From Anaerolineae bacterium (GTDB taxonomy: Bacteria; Chloroflexota; Anaerolineae; Caldilineales; Caldilineaceae), in NCBI GenBank assembly GCA_030432295.1, contig JAUIHI010000009.1, positions 150,600 to 214,599 on the forward strand: DNA of 64,000 nt, written 5' to 3'. Both the position numbers and the translations under genes were made by a program. This document shows positions 33,645 through 42,216 of the stretch, one piece after another. A model generated the notes under the pieces. The model was not told the DNA's origin. It saw only the letters and a list, made by a program, of their open reading frames with translations, and made no database searches. How positions within the stretch are numbered: position 1 is the stretch's first letter; the number at the start of each line of letters is the position of its first letter.

Positions 33645-34607
33645 ATGCAAACATTAACAGCCTCAATCAACGAACAGGAATATAACGCGCTGATTTCCGG
33701 CGCAGCAGTGCTGGACAGAACAGACACGGGCGTCCTCATTCTGACCGACGCGGATCGGGTGGACTTTTTACAGCGGATGACGACGGCCAATGTGGCAGCG
33801 CTGAGTCCACGGCAGGCCGCGCTGGCGGTGATGACCAGCCCTGTGGCGCGCATCGAATTTGTCTTCACAATTCTCTGCCGTGAGCAGGAACTGTGGCTGC
33901 TGCCCGCGTCAGGGCAGGCCGACCCACTGGCGGGCAAACTGCGCAGCCAGATATTCTTTATGGACAAAGTAAAAGTGGCAAACGCCACTCCGTCCCTGCG
34001 TCGCTTGCGGGTGATGGGGGCGCAGGCGGCTGCCGTTTTGTCGTCAGTAGGAGTCCAATCGCCTGGGACTGATGACACATTCGTGAGCGCTGATGCGGTG
34101 ACGGTTCTGCGCCAGGAGCGCTACGAAGTGCCCGGCTACGAGTTGATTGTGCCAGCGGAAGACGCAGACGATCTGCGCGCCAGACTGCTCGAAGCCGGGG
34201 CGCACTTATCGACAGATCGGGAGACCTACGAAACCCGGCGCATTGAGTTGGGCCGTCCGCTGGTGGGCGCGGAGCTGACCGGTGAGTATACACCCCTGGA
34301 AGCTGGGCTGGCCTGGGCTGTGGCCGACAACAAAGGCTGCTACACTGGCCAGGAGATCATCGCTCGTCAGATCACCTATGACAAAGTGACAAAGACGCTG
34401 GTGGGTCTGCGAAGCGACGCTCCCCTGCCTGTGGGTGCGGATGTAACCGCAGAGGGGCGATCGGTTGGGGTAGTCACGAGCAGCGGTTACAGTCCCGCGC
34501 TGGGCGGCCCGTTGGCGCTGGCAGTGGTCAAGCGGCCTTTCAATACTGAGAATACGACACTGCTGGTCAATAATTCTTCGGCGATAGTCTCCCAATTCCT
34601 CGTTTGA
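33645..34607 (+). CDS. ygfZ: Folate-binding Fe-S cluster assembly protein YgfZ (GcvT-like)
   Basis: A 320-aa protein of the YgfZ/GcvT group, which uses tetrahydrofolate to support Fe-S cluster enzymes. The signature KGCYTGQEIIAR with its conserved cysteine is at about residues 225-236, and the GcvT-like half begins AVLDRTDTGVLILTDADRVDFLQRMTT. The ATG at 33645 has a GGAGA site and gives the normal length. The gene runs in the same direction as the DUF2442 and lipoate ligase genes; folate, Fe-S and lipoate functions are often linked, since lipoyl synthase is an Fe-S enzyme. Confidence 0.88.
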   Translation: MQTLTASINEQEYNALISGAAVLDRTDTGVLILTDADRVDFLQRMTTANVAALSPRQAALAVMTSPVARIEFVFTILCREQELWLLPASGQADPLAGKLRSQIFFMDKVKVANATPSLRRLRVMGAQAAAVLSSVGVQSPGTDDTFVSADAVTVLRQERYEVPGYELIVPAEDADDLRARLLEAGAHLSTDRETYETRRIELGRPLVGAELTGEYTPLEAGLAWAVADNKGCYTGQEIIARQITYDKVTKTLVGLRSDAPLPVGADVTAEGRSVGVVTSSGYSPALGGPLALAVVKRPFNTENTTLLVNNSSAIVSQFLV

Positions 34608-34677
34608 AGGAAAGATCGTAGATGTCTACGATTCTGATACTTGTTTGAACAATATGAGGCTGTCCATAGGAATGACA

Positions 34678-34941
34678 ATGAATAGAAAATTTTATGAAGT
34701 CGAAGTGATTGATCCTGGTCAGGACGCTTTGCACCTCTGTATTGATGACCAAGCCTTTTCCATCCCCTGGCGTGACTGCTCTGCCGCGCTGGCCGAAGCG
34801 TCAGCAGTCGAACGGGAGATTGTTGAGATTGCGCCCTCGGGTTATGGGTTGCATTGGCCGTTGCTCGATGAAGACCTGGCGATTGCGCCCTTGGTGACAC
34901 ATGCCCAAGCCGCAGGATCATCTGTGCTGGCTGCGCAATGA
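34678..34941 (+). CDS. DUF2442-like small protein
   Basis: An 87-aa protein. The segments [12 protein letters not shown] and [26 protein letters not shown] resemble DUF2442 proteins, where a short domain ends in a GYGLHWP-type motif. AGGA lies 6 bp before the ATG. Its stop overlaps the lipoate ligase start (ATGA), so the two are cotranslated. Function unknown. Confidence 0.65.
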   Translation: MNRKFYEVEVIDPGQDALHLCIDDQAFSIPWRDCSAALAEASAVEREIVEIAPSGYGLHWPLLDEDLAIAPLVTHAQAAGSSVLAAQ

Positions 34942-35780
34942 CCGACTTTTCCACAGCCGTCTGGCGGCTGATTCTCGAAGACGAACCCCGTTCTGGTCCG
35001 GCCAATATGGCCGTGGACGAAGCGCTGGCCGAAGCCGTGGCCGCGGGGGAAAGCCTGCCCACCCTGCGTTTCTACCGTTGGCAGCCCGCCGCGGTGAGTC
35101 TGGGCCGCCACCAGCCTGTGGCCGATGTGGACGATGCAAAGCTCGCCGAGCGTGGCTACGAACTGGTGCGGCGCACAACCGGCGGACGGGCCATCCTGCA
35201 CACGGACGAGCTGACCTATTCGGTCACTGCCCCCCTGGACGATCCACGCATGGCGGGCGGTGTGATGGATGCCTATCTGCTGATGAGCAATGGGCTGCTG
35301 GCTGGGCTGGAAGGGGTGGGGCTGGCCGCGCAAAAGGCCGCCGGGGATGTGCGGGCTGGACGGGATGTCTCGGCTGTCTGCTTTGAGGTTCCCAGCGCCT
35401 ATGAGATCACAGCAGGCGGGCGCAAGCTGATGGGCAGCGCACAAAGCCGACGCAAGGGCTATGTGCTCCAACACGGCAGCCTGCCCCTGACCGGCGACAT
35501 CACCCGGCTGGTGGATGTGCTGGCCCTGCCGTCAGAGGAGATCGACGCCCTGCGCGCACATCTGGCGGAACGGGCCTGCACCCTGGCCCAGGCGCTACAG
35601 GTATCGGAAGATTCCCCCCAACTGGACTTTCGCACGGTGGCCGGTTGTATGGCCGCAGGATTGGCCGAGACTTTGAACGTGCGCTGGCAGCCCGGCGTCT
35701 TGAGCCCAGGCGAAAATCGCCGGGCCGCGGAGTTATTGCGAACCCGCTATGCGGACCCGGCCTGGACAAACAGTCGATAA
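34938..35780 (+). CDS. Lipoate-protein ligase A-family protein
   Basis: A 280-aa BPL/LPL-domain protein. The family motif [19 protein letters not shown] is at about residues 73-91, with the catalytic lysine expected near [23 protein letters not shown] (around 155-177; the K in RKLMGSAQ). It would attach lipoate or octanoate to lipoyl domains, and a lipoyl E2 is encoded at the left edge of this window. It could be a ligase or an octanoyltransferase (LipM/LipL type); sequence alone does not decide. The C-terminal accessory domain of LplA is not evident. Confidence 0.85.
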   Translation: MTDFSTAVWRLILEDEPRSGPANMAVDEALAEAVAAGESLPTLRFYRWQPAAVSLGRHQPVADVDDAKLAERGYELVRRTTGGRAILHTDELTYSVTAPLDDPRMAGGVMDAYLLMSNGLLAGLEGVGLAAQKAAGDVRAGRDVSAVCFEVPSAYEITAGGRKLMGSAQSRRKGYVLQHGSLPLTGDITRLVDVLALPSEEIDALRAHLAERACTLAQALQVSEDSPQLDFRTVAGCMAAGLAETLNVRWQPGVLSPGENRRAAELLRTRYADPAWTNSR

Positions 35781-35908
35781 TACAGTGAACAGTAAGCAGT
35801 TATCAGTAGAAAGCCGTTCCCTCTATCTGTCTTTGCAGCGTAGATCGTCCGGTGCAGGCTCCACTAATAACTGGTCACTGTTGACTGATAACTTCCAATC
35901 AACCAATC
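35780..35908. repeat. CAGTTATCAGTAG / CTGATAACTTCC repeat pair with CAATCAACCAATCAG
   Basis: AGTGAACAGTAAGCAGTTATCAG (35784-35806) faces GGTCACTGTTGACTGATAACT (35874-35894), and CCAATCAACCAATCAGCC words follow. They fill the gap before the DUF503 gene. Confidence 0.75.
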
Positions 35909-35925
35909 AGCCAATCACCCAACCT

Positions 35926-36213
35926 ATGGCAATCGGACTCCTCACAATCGAACTTTACCTGCCCGTCACCAACAGCCTGAAGGAAAAGCGCAGTGTGTTG
36001 CGCCCGCTCATCGCCCGACTGCGCAAGGAATACAACATCTCCATCTGCGAGGCTGACGCCCAGGACCAGTTGAGCCGGGCGGTGGTGGAGGTGGTCTGCG
36101 TCAGTGGCAACCGGGCGCTGGCCCATCGGCTGCTGCAAAATGTGGCCAATCGGGTGGAAAGCTGGCGCATGGATGCCCAGATGATCGACTACAATATCGA
36201 GATGATCGAGTAG
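35926..36213 (+). CDS. DUF503 family protein (YlxP-like)
   Basis: A 95-aa protein of the DUF503 family. The sequence matches the family from [34 protein letters not shown] through [24 protein letters not shown]. In Firmicutes the homologous gene lies in the nusA-infB-rbfA operon, so a ribosome- or RNA-related role is suspected. The ATG at 35926 gives the usual length of about 95 aa. It is not in that operon here. Confidence 0.85.
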   Translation: MAIGLLTIELYLPVTNSLKEKRSVLRPLIARLRKEYNISICEADAQDQLSRAVVEVVCVSGNRALAHRLLQNVANRVESWRMDAQMIDYNIEMIE

Positions 36214-36233
36214 GCGTCATCCGCATCTGTAAT

Positions 36234-36477
36234 CCTCTGTTTGGGTGCAATTCAAGATGGGGGCAGGGGTAGGTTTGCGACGACCGCACCGGGCTAAAGA
36301 CCAATGGGTGTAACCCACAGCTACAGGGCGACGCCGGATAAATCCGGCTTAGAAACGGTTTGTCTGTTCCTCCGAAAGCCCCGTTCAGGGGGCGTAGCTC
36401 GGTAGCCCGGTGTCTTTAGCACCGGGCGGCACAGACGATTCCTGTTCGCCCTAAATCTGAATTGCACCCCTCTGTTT
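36234..36477. mobile_element. MITE-like element with target duplication (type 2)
   Basis: Element 36243-36468 (226 bp). Left end GGGTGCAATTCAAGAT and right end ATCTGAATTGCACC are inverted repeats, and inner GGGCTAAAGAC / GTCTTTAGCACCGGG words pair too. It is flanked by the direct repeat CCTCTGTTT (36234-36242 and 36469-36477). No reading frame is large enough for a transposase. It is non-autonomous. Confidence 0.8.
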
Positions 36478-36482
36478 TCCAA

Positions 36483-36546
36483 AAGAGACGTGAAATGAGA
36501 AACGTGAGATCAGCGCTGATCTCACGTTTCTCATTTCACGTCTCTT
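36483..36546. repeat. Perfect 64-bp palindrome
   Basis: Both 32-bp halves match exactly with no loop; the outer end is AAGAGACGTGAAATGAG and the centre is CAGCGCTG. It lies between the type-2 element and the 3' end of lgt. Confidence 0.92.
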
Positions 36547-36576
36547 CACACGGCTTTGACTGACTGCTGGGGGAGC

Positions 36577-37494
36577 CTACGCCTTTGCCCCGTATTTGCT
36601 CAGAACGCGCAAGGAATCGGCGGGATGTTTGCTACTGTCCCAATTGCGATGGCGCAGGAAGAGAATCAGCAGGCTGGCGACGATACTGATGATGGCGATC
36701 CACTGGGCAGTCGCCAGGGTTCCCATCACCCAGGCGTCCGGGCGGAAGGCTTCCACCCACAGGCGGCCCAGGGGGTAGGCGACAAAGTAGAGGAGCGCAC
36801 CATCGCCCTGGCGCAGTTTGTGGCCGAAATTGCGGATGACCAGATAGAGAACGAAGAACATCAGGATATTCCAACCCGCTTCATAGAAGAATGTGGGGTG
36901 AAAACCGTTGCTCGCATACCAATCCAGGCTGGCCTGGGAGAGATTGCCTGCGCCGCAAAAGCCGATGTCGGCGGGGGTGTTGGGCGGGCGCTGGCAGGGA
37001 TGAGCCGGGTTGATGTGAAAGGCCCAGGCAACATTCGTGGCCGGGCCGTAGAGTTCCTGGTTGACAAAGTTGCCCATACGTCCAATGGCTTGGGCGATGA
37101 GCACATTCGGCCCGATATAGTCCAGATAGTGGAGGAAGTTCAGCTTGTTGCGCCAGGTGTAAACGACGATGGCAATCATTCCGCCGATCAGACCGCCATA
37201 GATACCCAGCCCCCGAAAGCCCCCATTCCAGAAGTTGATGATCTCAATCGGGTTCTCTTTGTAGAATGACCAGCCCTGGGCGTCTGCCGGGGAGCTGAAG
37301 ACGTGATAGAGGCGTGCGCCGATGATGCCCAGCACCAGAGTCCAGGCCAACAGATTCCAGACGTGGTCTGGGTTTTCTCCGGCCTTTTCCGCGTAGCGAG
37401 ATGAGAGCCAGGCTGCAATGACGGCACCACCCACAATGAACAGGCCATACCATTGCAGGGCAAACGGCCCAATGCGAAAAATGACAGGATCCAT
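36577..37494 (-). CDS. lgt: Prolipoprotein diacylglyceryl transferase
   Basis: A 305-aa seven-helix membrane enzyme that transfers diacylglycerol from phosphatidylglycerol to the lipobox Cys of pre-lipoproteins. The signature IAQAIGRMGNFVNQELYG (near residues 134-151) holds the essential Arg and Asn, and RLYHVFSSP and GGLIGGMIAIVVY match the family. It would serve lipoproteins such as the binding protein at 5.6 kb and the cytochrome at 28 kb. ATG at 37494 is within CATGG; a promoter lies 110 bp upstream. Confidence 0.95.
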   Translation of the reverse strand: MDPVIFRIGPFALQWYGLFIVGGAVIAAWLSSRYAEKAGENPDHVWNLLAWTLVLGIIGARLYHVFSSPADAQGWSFYKENPIEIINFWNGGFRGLGIYGGLIGGMIAIVVYTWRNKLNFLHYLDYIGPNVLIAQAIGRMGNFVNQELYGPATNVAWAFHINPAHPCQRPPNTPADIGFCGAGNLSQASLDWYASNGFHPTFFYEAGWNILMFFVLYLVIRNFGHKLRQGDGALLYFVAYPLGRLWVEAFRPDAWVMGTLATAQWIAIISIVASLLILFLRHRNWDSSKHPADSLRVLSKYGAKA

Positions 37495-37603
37495 GGGGAA
37501 GTACTCCTGAGGTGTAAGAAAAAAGGAAAAATTTGCTGGTCGATATTTCAGTAAACAGCAGCCAGAAAAGATGCGCTCTTTCCTGTGAGATTGCGGCCTA
37601 CGC

Positions 37604-37632
37604 AGTATAGAACGAAAAAGGGGAGATTACAA
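37604..37632 (-). promoter_or_regulatory. Sigma-70-type promoter of lgt
   Basis: On the minus strand TTGTAA (37632-37627) and TATACT (37609-37604) are 17 bp apart. Nothing else is recognised in 37495-37733. Confidence 0.6.
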
Positions 37633-37733
37633 AGCGTATTGGACATCAACACCAGGAATCTATGGACGACAAAGAATCAGGGGCGCATGGATTGACAGCC
37701 CTCCCCTTTGAAAAGAAAATTCAGTTTGGCTGA

Positions 37734-38123
37734 TCATTCACCCATTGCCAGGGAAATCGTCTTATACAGTTCACCCAATGAAAATGGTTTGTTTATAATC
37801 GCGGCGGCCTGTGTCTGATTGACCTGCTCGACAACCATAGGGGATGAATGAGCCGTGAGCACAACGACGGGGATGTCTGGATGATTTTCGCTAATCCATT
37901 GCAGCAGATCAAATCCTGTTTCCCTGGGCATCACCAAATCAGTCAACACCAGCGACCATTTCTTGGATTGCAACAACTTGCGGGCCTCGTCTACCGACTG
38001 ACAGGTAGACGTATTGTAGCCGACACGATCCAAATACATGCTGACAAAACGGCCTATACGTGCTTCGTCATCGACAATCAGAATGTTTTTCTCAGCGTTT
38101 GAAGAGTCAGGACTCGTAGTCAT
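37734..38123 (-). CDS. Single-domain response regulator
   Basis: A 129-aa receiver domain without an output domain. The acidic pocket is D18/D19 (LIVDDE), the phospho-acceptor is D62 (VLTDLVMP), the switch residue is T90 (VVLTAHS) and the conserved Lys is K112 (NKPF). It probably relays phosphate or binds a partner, as CheY/Spo0F-type proteins do. No histidine kinase is adjacent. Confidence 0.92.
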   Translation of the reverse strand: MTTSPDSSNAEKNILIVDDEARIGRFVSMYLDRVGYNTSTCQSVDEARKLLQSKKWSLVLTDLVMPRETGFDLLQWISENHPDIPVVVLTAHSSPMVVEQVNQTQAAAIINKPFSLGELYKTISLAMGE

Positions 38124-38206
38124 TAGATTGCCTTTTCTTCCAGATATTTACCGGACATAGAATATTTTTCTGTCGCATTCCACTGGCACGGGCAGTCGTT
38201 AATGGT

Positions 38207-39163
38207 TCAATTGCCCTGGCTATAGGGCGCGCCTCGCTCGATCCAAACTTCCAGAGTGCGGCCAATGCGGGCCAGACTTTCGGCACTCACTTTGTCCAAC
38301 GTATCGTCTACGGTATGCCAGTAGGGATAGTCAAAATCGATCATATCCACCGCGGGAATTCCAGCTTCGAGAAATGGCGTGTGGTCGTCGAGCATCGCGT
38401 GGCGAGGCTCATCGACAATCCACTCTGCATAGCCGATCTCGGCAGCCGTCGACCAGATGGCATCCACCAGATAGTCGGTACTGTTGCGCTCCCGATAGAC
38501 CTGCTGATCCGCATCGCCGATCATATCCACAATGACGGTGAATTCGGGTTCGCTGCATTTGGGCAGGGCGCTGATGCGTGAGACAAAGTAGCGGCTGCCC
38601 AGAATCCAATCCCAGCCGGGAATCCTGCCGTTGTCCTCCGCGTCAAAGAAGACCAGACAGACAGTTTTGCCCGAAGCCGGTACATTCAGACTGCGGGCCA
38701 GTTCCATCAACACGGCCACGCCCGATGCGCCGTCGTTGGCCCCCGGCACAGGTAAAGAGCGGTTGTCGATATTGGGGTCGGCGTCGGCAAAGATGCGGCT
38801 GTCGTAGTGAGCGCCGATGATTATGGCTGGGCCGCTGCCGCTGACCGCCAGGATATTGCGGGCGTCCACATCCGGCACAGGCTCGAAAGGTTGAATGAAG
38901 ACCTCCCAGCCCTGCTCGCTCAGGGTCTGAATCACCCAATCCCCCATGGCCTTGTGCTCAGACGAACCAGTGATGCGCGGCCCAAATTCCAATTGGGTTT
39001 CGACGTGGGCCAGCGCCTCTTCACCAGAAAAAGTTATGGTGTCCGGTGTGGGTTGAACCAGGCCATAGCCCAGATAGCCAAAGAAGCCGAGAGAGGCAAC
39101 CAGGGCCAGCATCAACGAGATTTCGATTGTGTATGCACGAATGGAACGGAAGATCGATTCCAT
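38207..39163 (-). CDS. M28-family membrane-anchored metallopeptidase
   Basis: A 318-aa protein with an N-terminal membrane anchor (about 13-35) and an M28 peptidase domain. Metal-site segments are IIGAHYDSR, PGANDGASGVAVLMELAR, FFDAEDNG, VDMIGDAD and YWHTVDDTLD. FDAEDNGRIPGWDWILGSRYF resembles glutaminyl-peptide cyclotransferases, which share the fold, so it could cyclise N-terminal Gln instead of cutting peptides. The active site would be outside the cell. It follows an AAGTTCGACTTTT repeat. Confidence 0.85.
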   Translation of the reverse strand: MESIFRSIRAYTIEISLMLALVASLGFFGYLGYGLVQPTPDTITFSGEEALAHVETQLEFGPRITGSSEHKAMGDWVIQTLSEQGWEVFIQPFEPVPDVDARNILAVSGSGPAIIIGAHYDSRIFADADPNIDNRSLPVPGANDGASGVAVLMELARSLNVPASGKTVCLVFFDAEDNGRIPGWDWILGSRYFVSRISALPKCSEPEFTVIVDMIGDADQQVYRERNSTDYLVDAIWSTAAEIGYAEWIVDEPRHAMLDDHTPFLEAGIPAVDMIDFDYPYWHTVDDTLDKVSAESLARIGRTLEVWIERGAPYSQGN

Positions 39164-39192
39164 CGCTTCTCCTCAATACCCTGGAAACGAAA

Positions 39193-39230
39193 GTAGAAGT
39201 TCGACTCTTTCGGAAAAGTCGAACTTCTAC
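39193..39230. repeat. AAGTTCGACTTTT-type inverted repeat, copy 2
   Basis: Arms GTAGAAGTTCGACT (39193-39206) and AGTCGAACTTCTAC (39217-39230) are perfect with a 10-base loop, in the short gap between der and the M28 gene. Confidence 0.9.
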
Positions 39231-39232
39231 GA

Positions 39233-40609
39233 TCACTGATTGCGTGTCCGCAAAAAGATGCGAATGGGCGTCCCCACGAAGGGGTGGTGGGCACGGAACT
39301 GGTTTTCCAGATAGCGAATATAGCTGAAGTGGGCCAGGTCCGGGTCGTTGCAAAAGAGTATAAACGTAGGCGGCTTCACGCTGGACTGGATGGCGTAGTA
39401 GATACGCAAAGGCCGTCCATTGCGATTGGGTGGGGGCGTCTTGTCATAGGCTTCCTGCACCACCCGGTTCAGCTCACTGGTAGAAAAGCGATGTTCCCGC
39501 TCGTCGGCCACAATCAGAGCGGTGGGCAACACTTTGTTCACCCGCTGCTTTGTCAGCGCGCTGATAAAAAGCACGGGCACGTAATCCATAAACTTCAGGT
39601 CTTCCCGTACCTTTCGAGTATATTCCACCATTGTATTGGTATCTTTGTCAACTGTGTCCCATTTGTTGACGATAACGACGATACCTTTGTTGCGCTCCAG
39701 CACGTGGCCGGCCACATGGGTGTCCTGGGCTGTGACGCCCTCATCAGCGTCCACCAGAAGCAGGGCCACATCGGCCCGGTCGATGCTGCGCATACTGCGC
39801 AACACACTGTATTGTTCGATCCCCTGCTCCACCTTACCCCGGCGGCGAATCCCCGCGGTGTCGATCAGTGTGATGTTGCGGCCTTCGTAGACAATATCCG
39901 TGTCAATCGGGTCCCGGGTGGTCCCCGCGATCTCGCTGACAATCGAGCGCTCGGAGCCGATCAGCGCGTTGAGCAGACTGCTCTTGCCCACATTGGGTCG
40001 CCCGATCAGTGCGATGCCCAGGGTCTCCTCTTCCTCTTCGTCCTGGGGGGGCGAATCGGGGAAAAGATCGACAAGCATATCGAGCAGATCGCCCACGCCT
40101 GTGCCGTGATAGGCACTGGCCGGGATGGGTTCGCCGATGCCCAGCGCCCAAAATTCGGAAGCGTTGAGCTGCCGTTCCGGGCTTTCGGCTTTGTTCACGA
40201 CCAATACAAGCGGCTTGGGCGTCTGGCGCAGCAGAACCGACAATTCTTCGTCGGCTGCGGTCAGTCCGTCTTTTCCATCCACCACAAAGACGATCACATC
40301 CGCTTCGTCGATGGCAAGCTGGGCCTGATTCTTGATTTCGGTCACAAAGCGGGCCGAATCCTCGGCCAGGGCCGATGCGCCCGCCCGAAAGGCCCGGGCA
40401 TCGGCAGTGGACTGGGCTTCCAGACCGCCCGTGTCAATCACCACAAAATCCCGCCCGTTCCAATCGGACTCGCCATAGAGTCGGTCCCGGGTGGTCCCCG
40501 GCAGGTCTTCGACAATGGCTGTGCGCGAGCCAACCAGTCGATTAAAAAGGGTTGATTTCCCTACATTAGGTCGGCCAACCAGCGCGATTACAGGTTTGCG
40601 TTTTTTCAT
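39233..40609 (-). CDS. der: GTPase Der (EngA), ribosome assembly
   Basis: A 458-aa double GTPase needed for 50S subunit maturation. Two G domains each begin GRPNVGKS (residues 12-19 and about 208-215), with LPGTTRDR and IAGTTRDP switch regions, DTGG and DTAG G3 motifs, NKAE and NKWD G4 motifs. A C-terminal KH-like domain (about 370-455) follows. Start ATG at 40609. Length is typical. Confidence 0.96.
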   Translation of the reverse strand: MKKRKPVIALVGRPNVGKSTLFNRLVGSRTAIVEDLPGTTRDRLYGESDWNGRDFVVIDTGGLEAQSTADARAFRAGASALAEDSARFVTEIKNQAQLAIDEADVIVFVVDGKDGLTAADEELSVLLRQTPKPLVLVVNKAESPERQLNASEFWALGIGEPIPASAYHGTGVGDLLDMLVDLFPDSPPQDEEEEETLGIALIGRPNVGKSSLLNALIGSERSIVSEIAGTTRDPIDTDIVYEGRNITLIDTAGIRRRGKVEQGIEQYSVLRSMRSIDRADVALLLVDADEGVTAQDTHVAGHVLERNKGIVVIVNKWDTVDKDTNTMVEYTRKVREDLKFMDYVPVLFISALTKQRVNKVLPTALIVADEREHRFSTSELNRVVQEAYDKTPPPNRNGRPLRIYYAIQSSVKPPTFILFCNDPDLAHFSYIRYLENQFRAHHPFVGTPIRIFLRTRNQ

Positions 40610-40628
40610 CGTATGCGATCCATAAATC

Positions 40629-40712
40629 TACTGCAAAAACCGAGTTTTTGGCGGAAGCGATCGGGAATCTTAAAGGTGAGCCGGCCAAAAAAACTCGGTT
40701 TTTGACCTATTG
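40629..40712. repeat. AAAAACCGAGTTTTT-type inverted repeat
   Basis: CTGCAAAAACCGAGTTTTTGGC (40630-40651) faces GGCCAAAAAAACTCGGTTTTTG and TTGCAG (to 40712). A half copy (AAAAACCGAGTTTTC) is at 45544-45558. Confidence 0.85.
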
Positions 40713-40905
40713 CAGTGGAAGCGGTCCAGTGATTCCAACGACTGGACCGTAGGGTTACTTCCTCCATTGCACACGGCAGCCCTGCTGCCCAGACAGCAAA
40801 GAAGGAATCTTACCACAAGACGTAGCAGGTACGAAGAAAAGGGCAGGGTGAACGGGATGTAATGCTCTGGGGCACTACATCCTGTTCACCCTGCCCCTGC
40901 AAAAG
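40713..40905. repeat. Intergenic gap with two more inverted repeats
   Basis: GGTCCAGT...ACTGGACC (40724-40749) and AGGGCAGGGTGAAC...GTTCACCCTGCCCCT (about 40843-40900, with GGATGTA/TACATCC inside the stem) fill the space between der and cdaR. The second could end transcription of cdaR. No gene is seen. Confidence 0.75.
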
Positions 40906-42216
40906 TCAACTGGCTGGTGTGGGCGTGGGCGGCGGTTCACCGCTGCTGCCGTTGGGGATGGCAGGCGGTGTCAGATCGTCAGGCGGCAGCAGCGGCTGTA
41001 TGACCACTTCGATGGCCTGGGGGATCACCCCTTCCACCCCTATGCCTTCGGGGGTAACCACAACCGGCACAACCACATGGCTGCCTGGCGTCAGACCAGT
41101 CAGGTCGAGCATCACCCGCACATCGGACGTGCCCAGAGCATCCAGCCGGGGCAGGGGGCCGCTGACAAGAACATCCACCCGGGAGAGGGAGACCGTCGCC
41201 GTCAGGACTTCGCTCAGACCGATCACAACCGGGCGGCGGCTGACGGTGGCGCTGCTTTCAATGGCCGAAATGCCCACTGTGACAAAGACGCCTGCCTCCT
41301 CCAGCACAGAGACATTCTCCGGCAGATTCAGGGGCAACCGTTCGCGCACATCGCTGGTGGCCCCTTCGATGGAGAGGGGCGCGGTCTCGACAAAGCCCGG
41401 TGCATTGCGCAACGCCTCGGCGCTGCCCAGCAAAATGACAGTGGACGGTTCGGGCTTGACACTGGTAATTCGATAGCTGGCCGCGGGCTGACCGTCTACC
41501 TGGACAAGGACTGCGACTTCCTTGCGGCCTGGCTGCTGGACCACAGGGACAACCACACGGGCTGCCGTAGGCTGCACCTGTACACGATCCACTGCCTGGC
41601 CCTGTCCATTGCGGGGCAGCAGTGTCGCGTTGCGTTCGATCTGGGTTTTGGTCCCCAGCAGCAAGACCTCGGCGTGGACAGCCTGGACCTGATTGACCAG
41701 TGCTTCCGGGCCAGAAACCTCGGCCACCTCCGGATCCACAATAGCCGTCTGCCAATCATAGCCCAACGCAGCCGAGTCCACCACATCCACCACAATGGGC
41801 ACGGTTTTGGTGATCACACTCTCTAGCTGCACCCGCAGTTGCCGGGGCTGTTGCGCCAGAATCTCGATGTCCGGGTTGACCACACTGACAATAACATCCA
41901 CGTCGTGACTGCCCGGTCCCTCATCGCCCAGATCGATGACAGCGCTAAAATCATCGGCTGCCAGACTATCCCACGTGCGTTTGGATGTACGTACATTCAG
42001 GGAGACTGTGCGCTGGGTCAGGTCCTGCAAAGTCTGCAAGCCGGGGTCCAGTCCACGCACACTGATCGGAATCGGCGTCGAGAAATCGTCCCGAATCAGC
42101 GGGTTCTCCTGGTCCATGGCAAAAAGCCAGACAACCAGAGCCAGGACCACGGACATCAGCAGCGTGACGAGTGTGTCTCGGATTTGGTTGCGAGTAGTCA
42201 GACGGTTATTCCGCAT
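40906..42216 (-). CDS. cdaR: YbbR-domain protein CdaR, regulator of c-di-AMP synthesis
   Basis: A 436-aa protein with an N-terminal membrane helix (about 12-35, LVTLLMSVVLALVVWLF) and several YbbR repeats outside the membrane, each ending in a DLT/DLS-type strand such as VMLDLTGLTPGSH and VIDLGDEGPGSHDV. The C-terminus is Pro-rich. CdaR binds the cyclase CdaA. The ATG at 42216 overlaps the last codons of cdaA by 11 bp (translational coupling), the conserved arrangement. Confidence 0.88.
   Translation of the reverse strand: MRNNRLTTRNQIRDTLVTLLMSVVLALVVWLFAMDQENPLIRDDFSTPIPISVRGLDPGLQTLQDLTQRTVSLNVRTSKRTWDSLAADDFSAVIDLGDEGPGSHDVDVIVSVVNPDIEILAQQPRQLRVQLESVITKTVPIVVDVVDSAALGYDWQTAIVDPEVAEVSGPEALVNQVQAVHAEVLLLGTKTQIERNATLLPRNGQGQAVDRVQVQPTAARVVVPVVQQPGRKEVAVLVQVDGQPAASYRITSVKPEPSTVILLGSAEALRNAPGFVETAPLSIEGATSDVRERLPLNLPENVSVLEEAGVFVTVGISAIESSATVSRRPVVIGLSEVLTATVSLSRVDVLVSGPLPRLDALGTSDVRVMLDLTGLTPGSHVVVPVVVTPEGIGVEGVIPQAIEVVIQPLLPPDDLTPPAIPNGSSGEPPPTPTPAS

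Noticed and set aside
36397..36462. tRNA-like sequence GGGGGCGTAGCTCGGTAGC with a following stem
   Set aside because: It lies inside the type-2 element; the T-loop GGTTCGA and a matching acceptor stem are missing, so it is not a tRNA.
39284..40555. 423-aa plus-strand frame
   Set aside because: Mirror of der, which has both GTPase domains intact.
40843..40900. Riboswitch-like structure upstream of der
   Set aside because: It is a simple long hairpin, on the 3' side of cdaR, without the conserved core of any riboswitch that I recognise.
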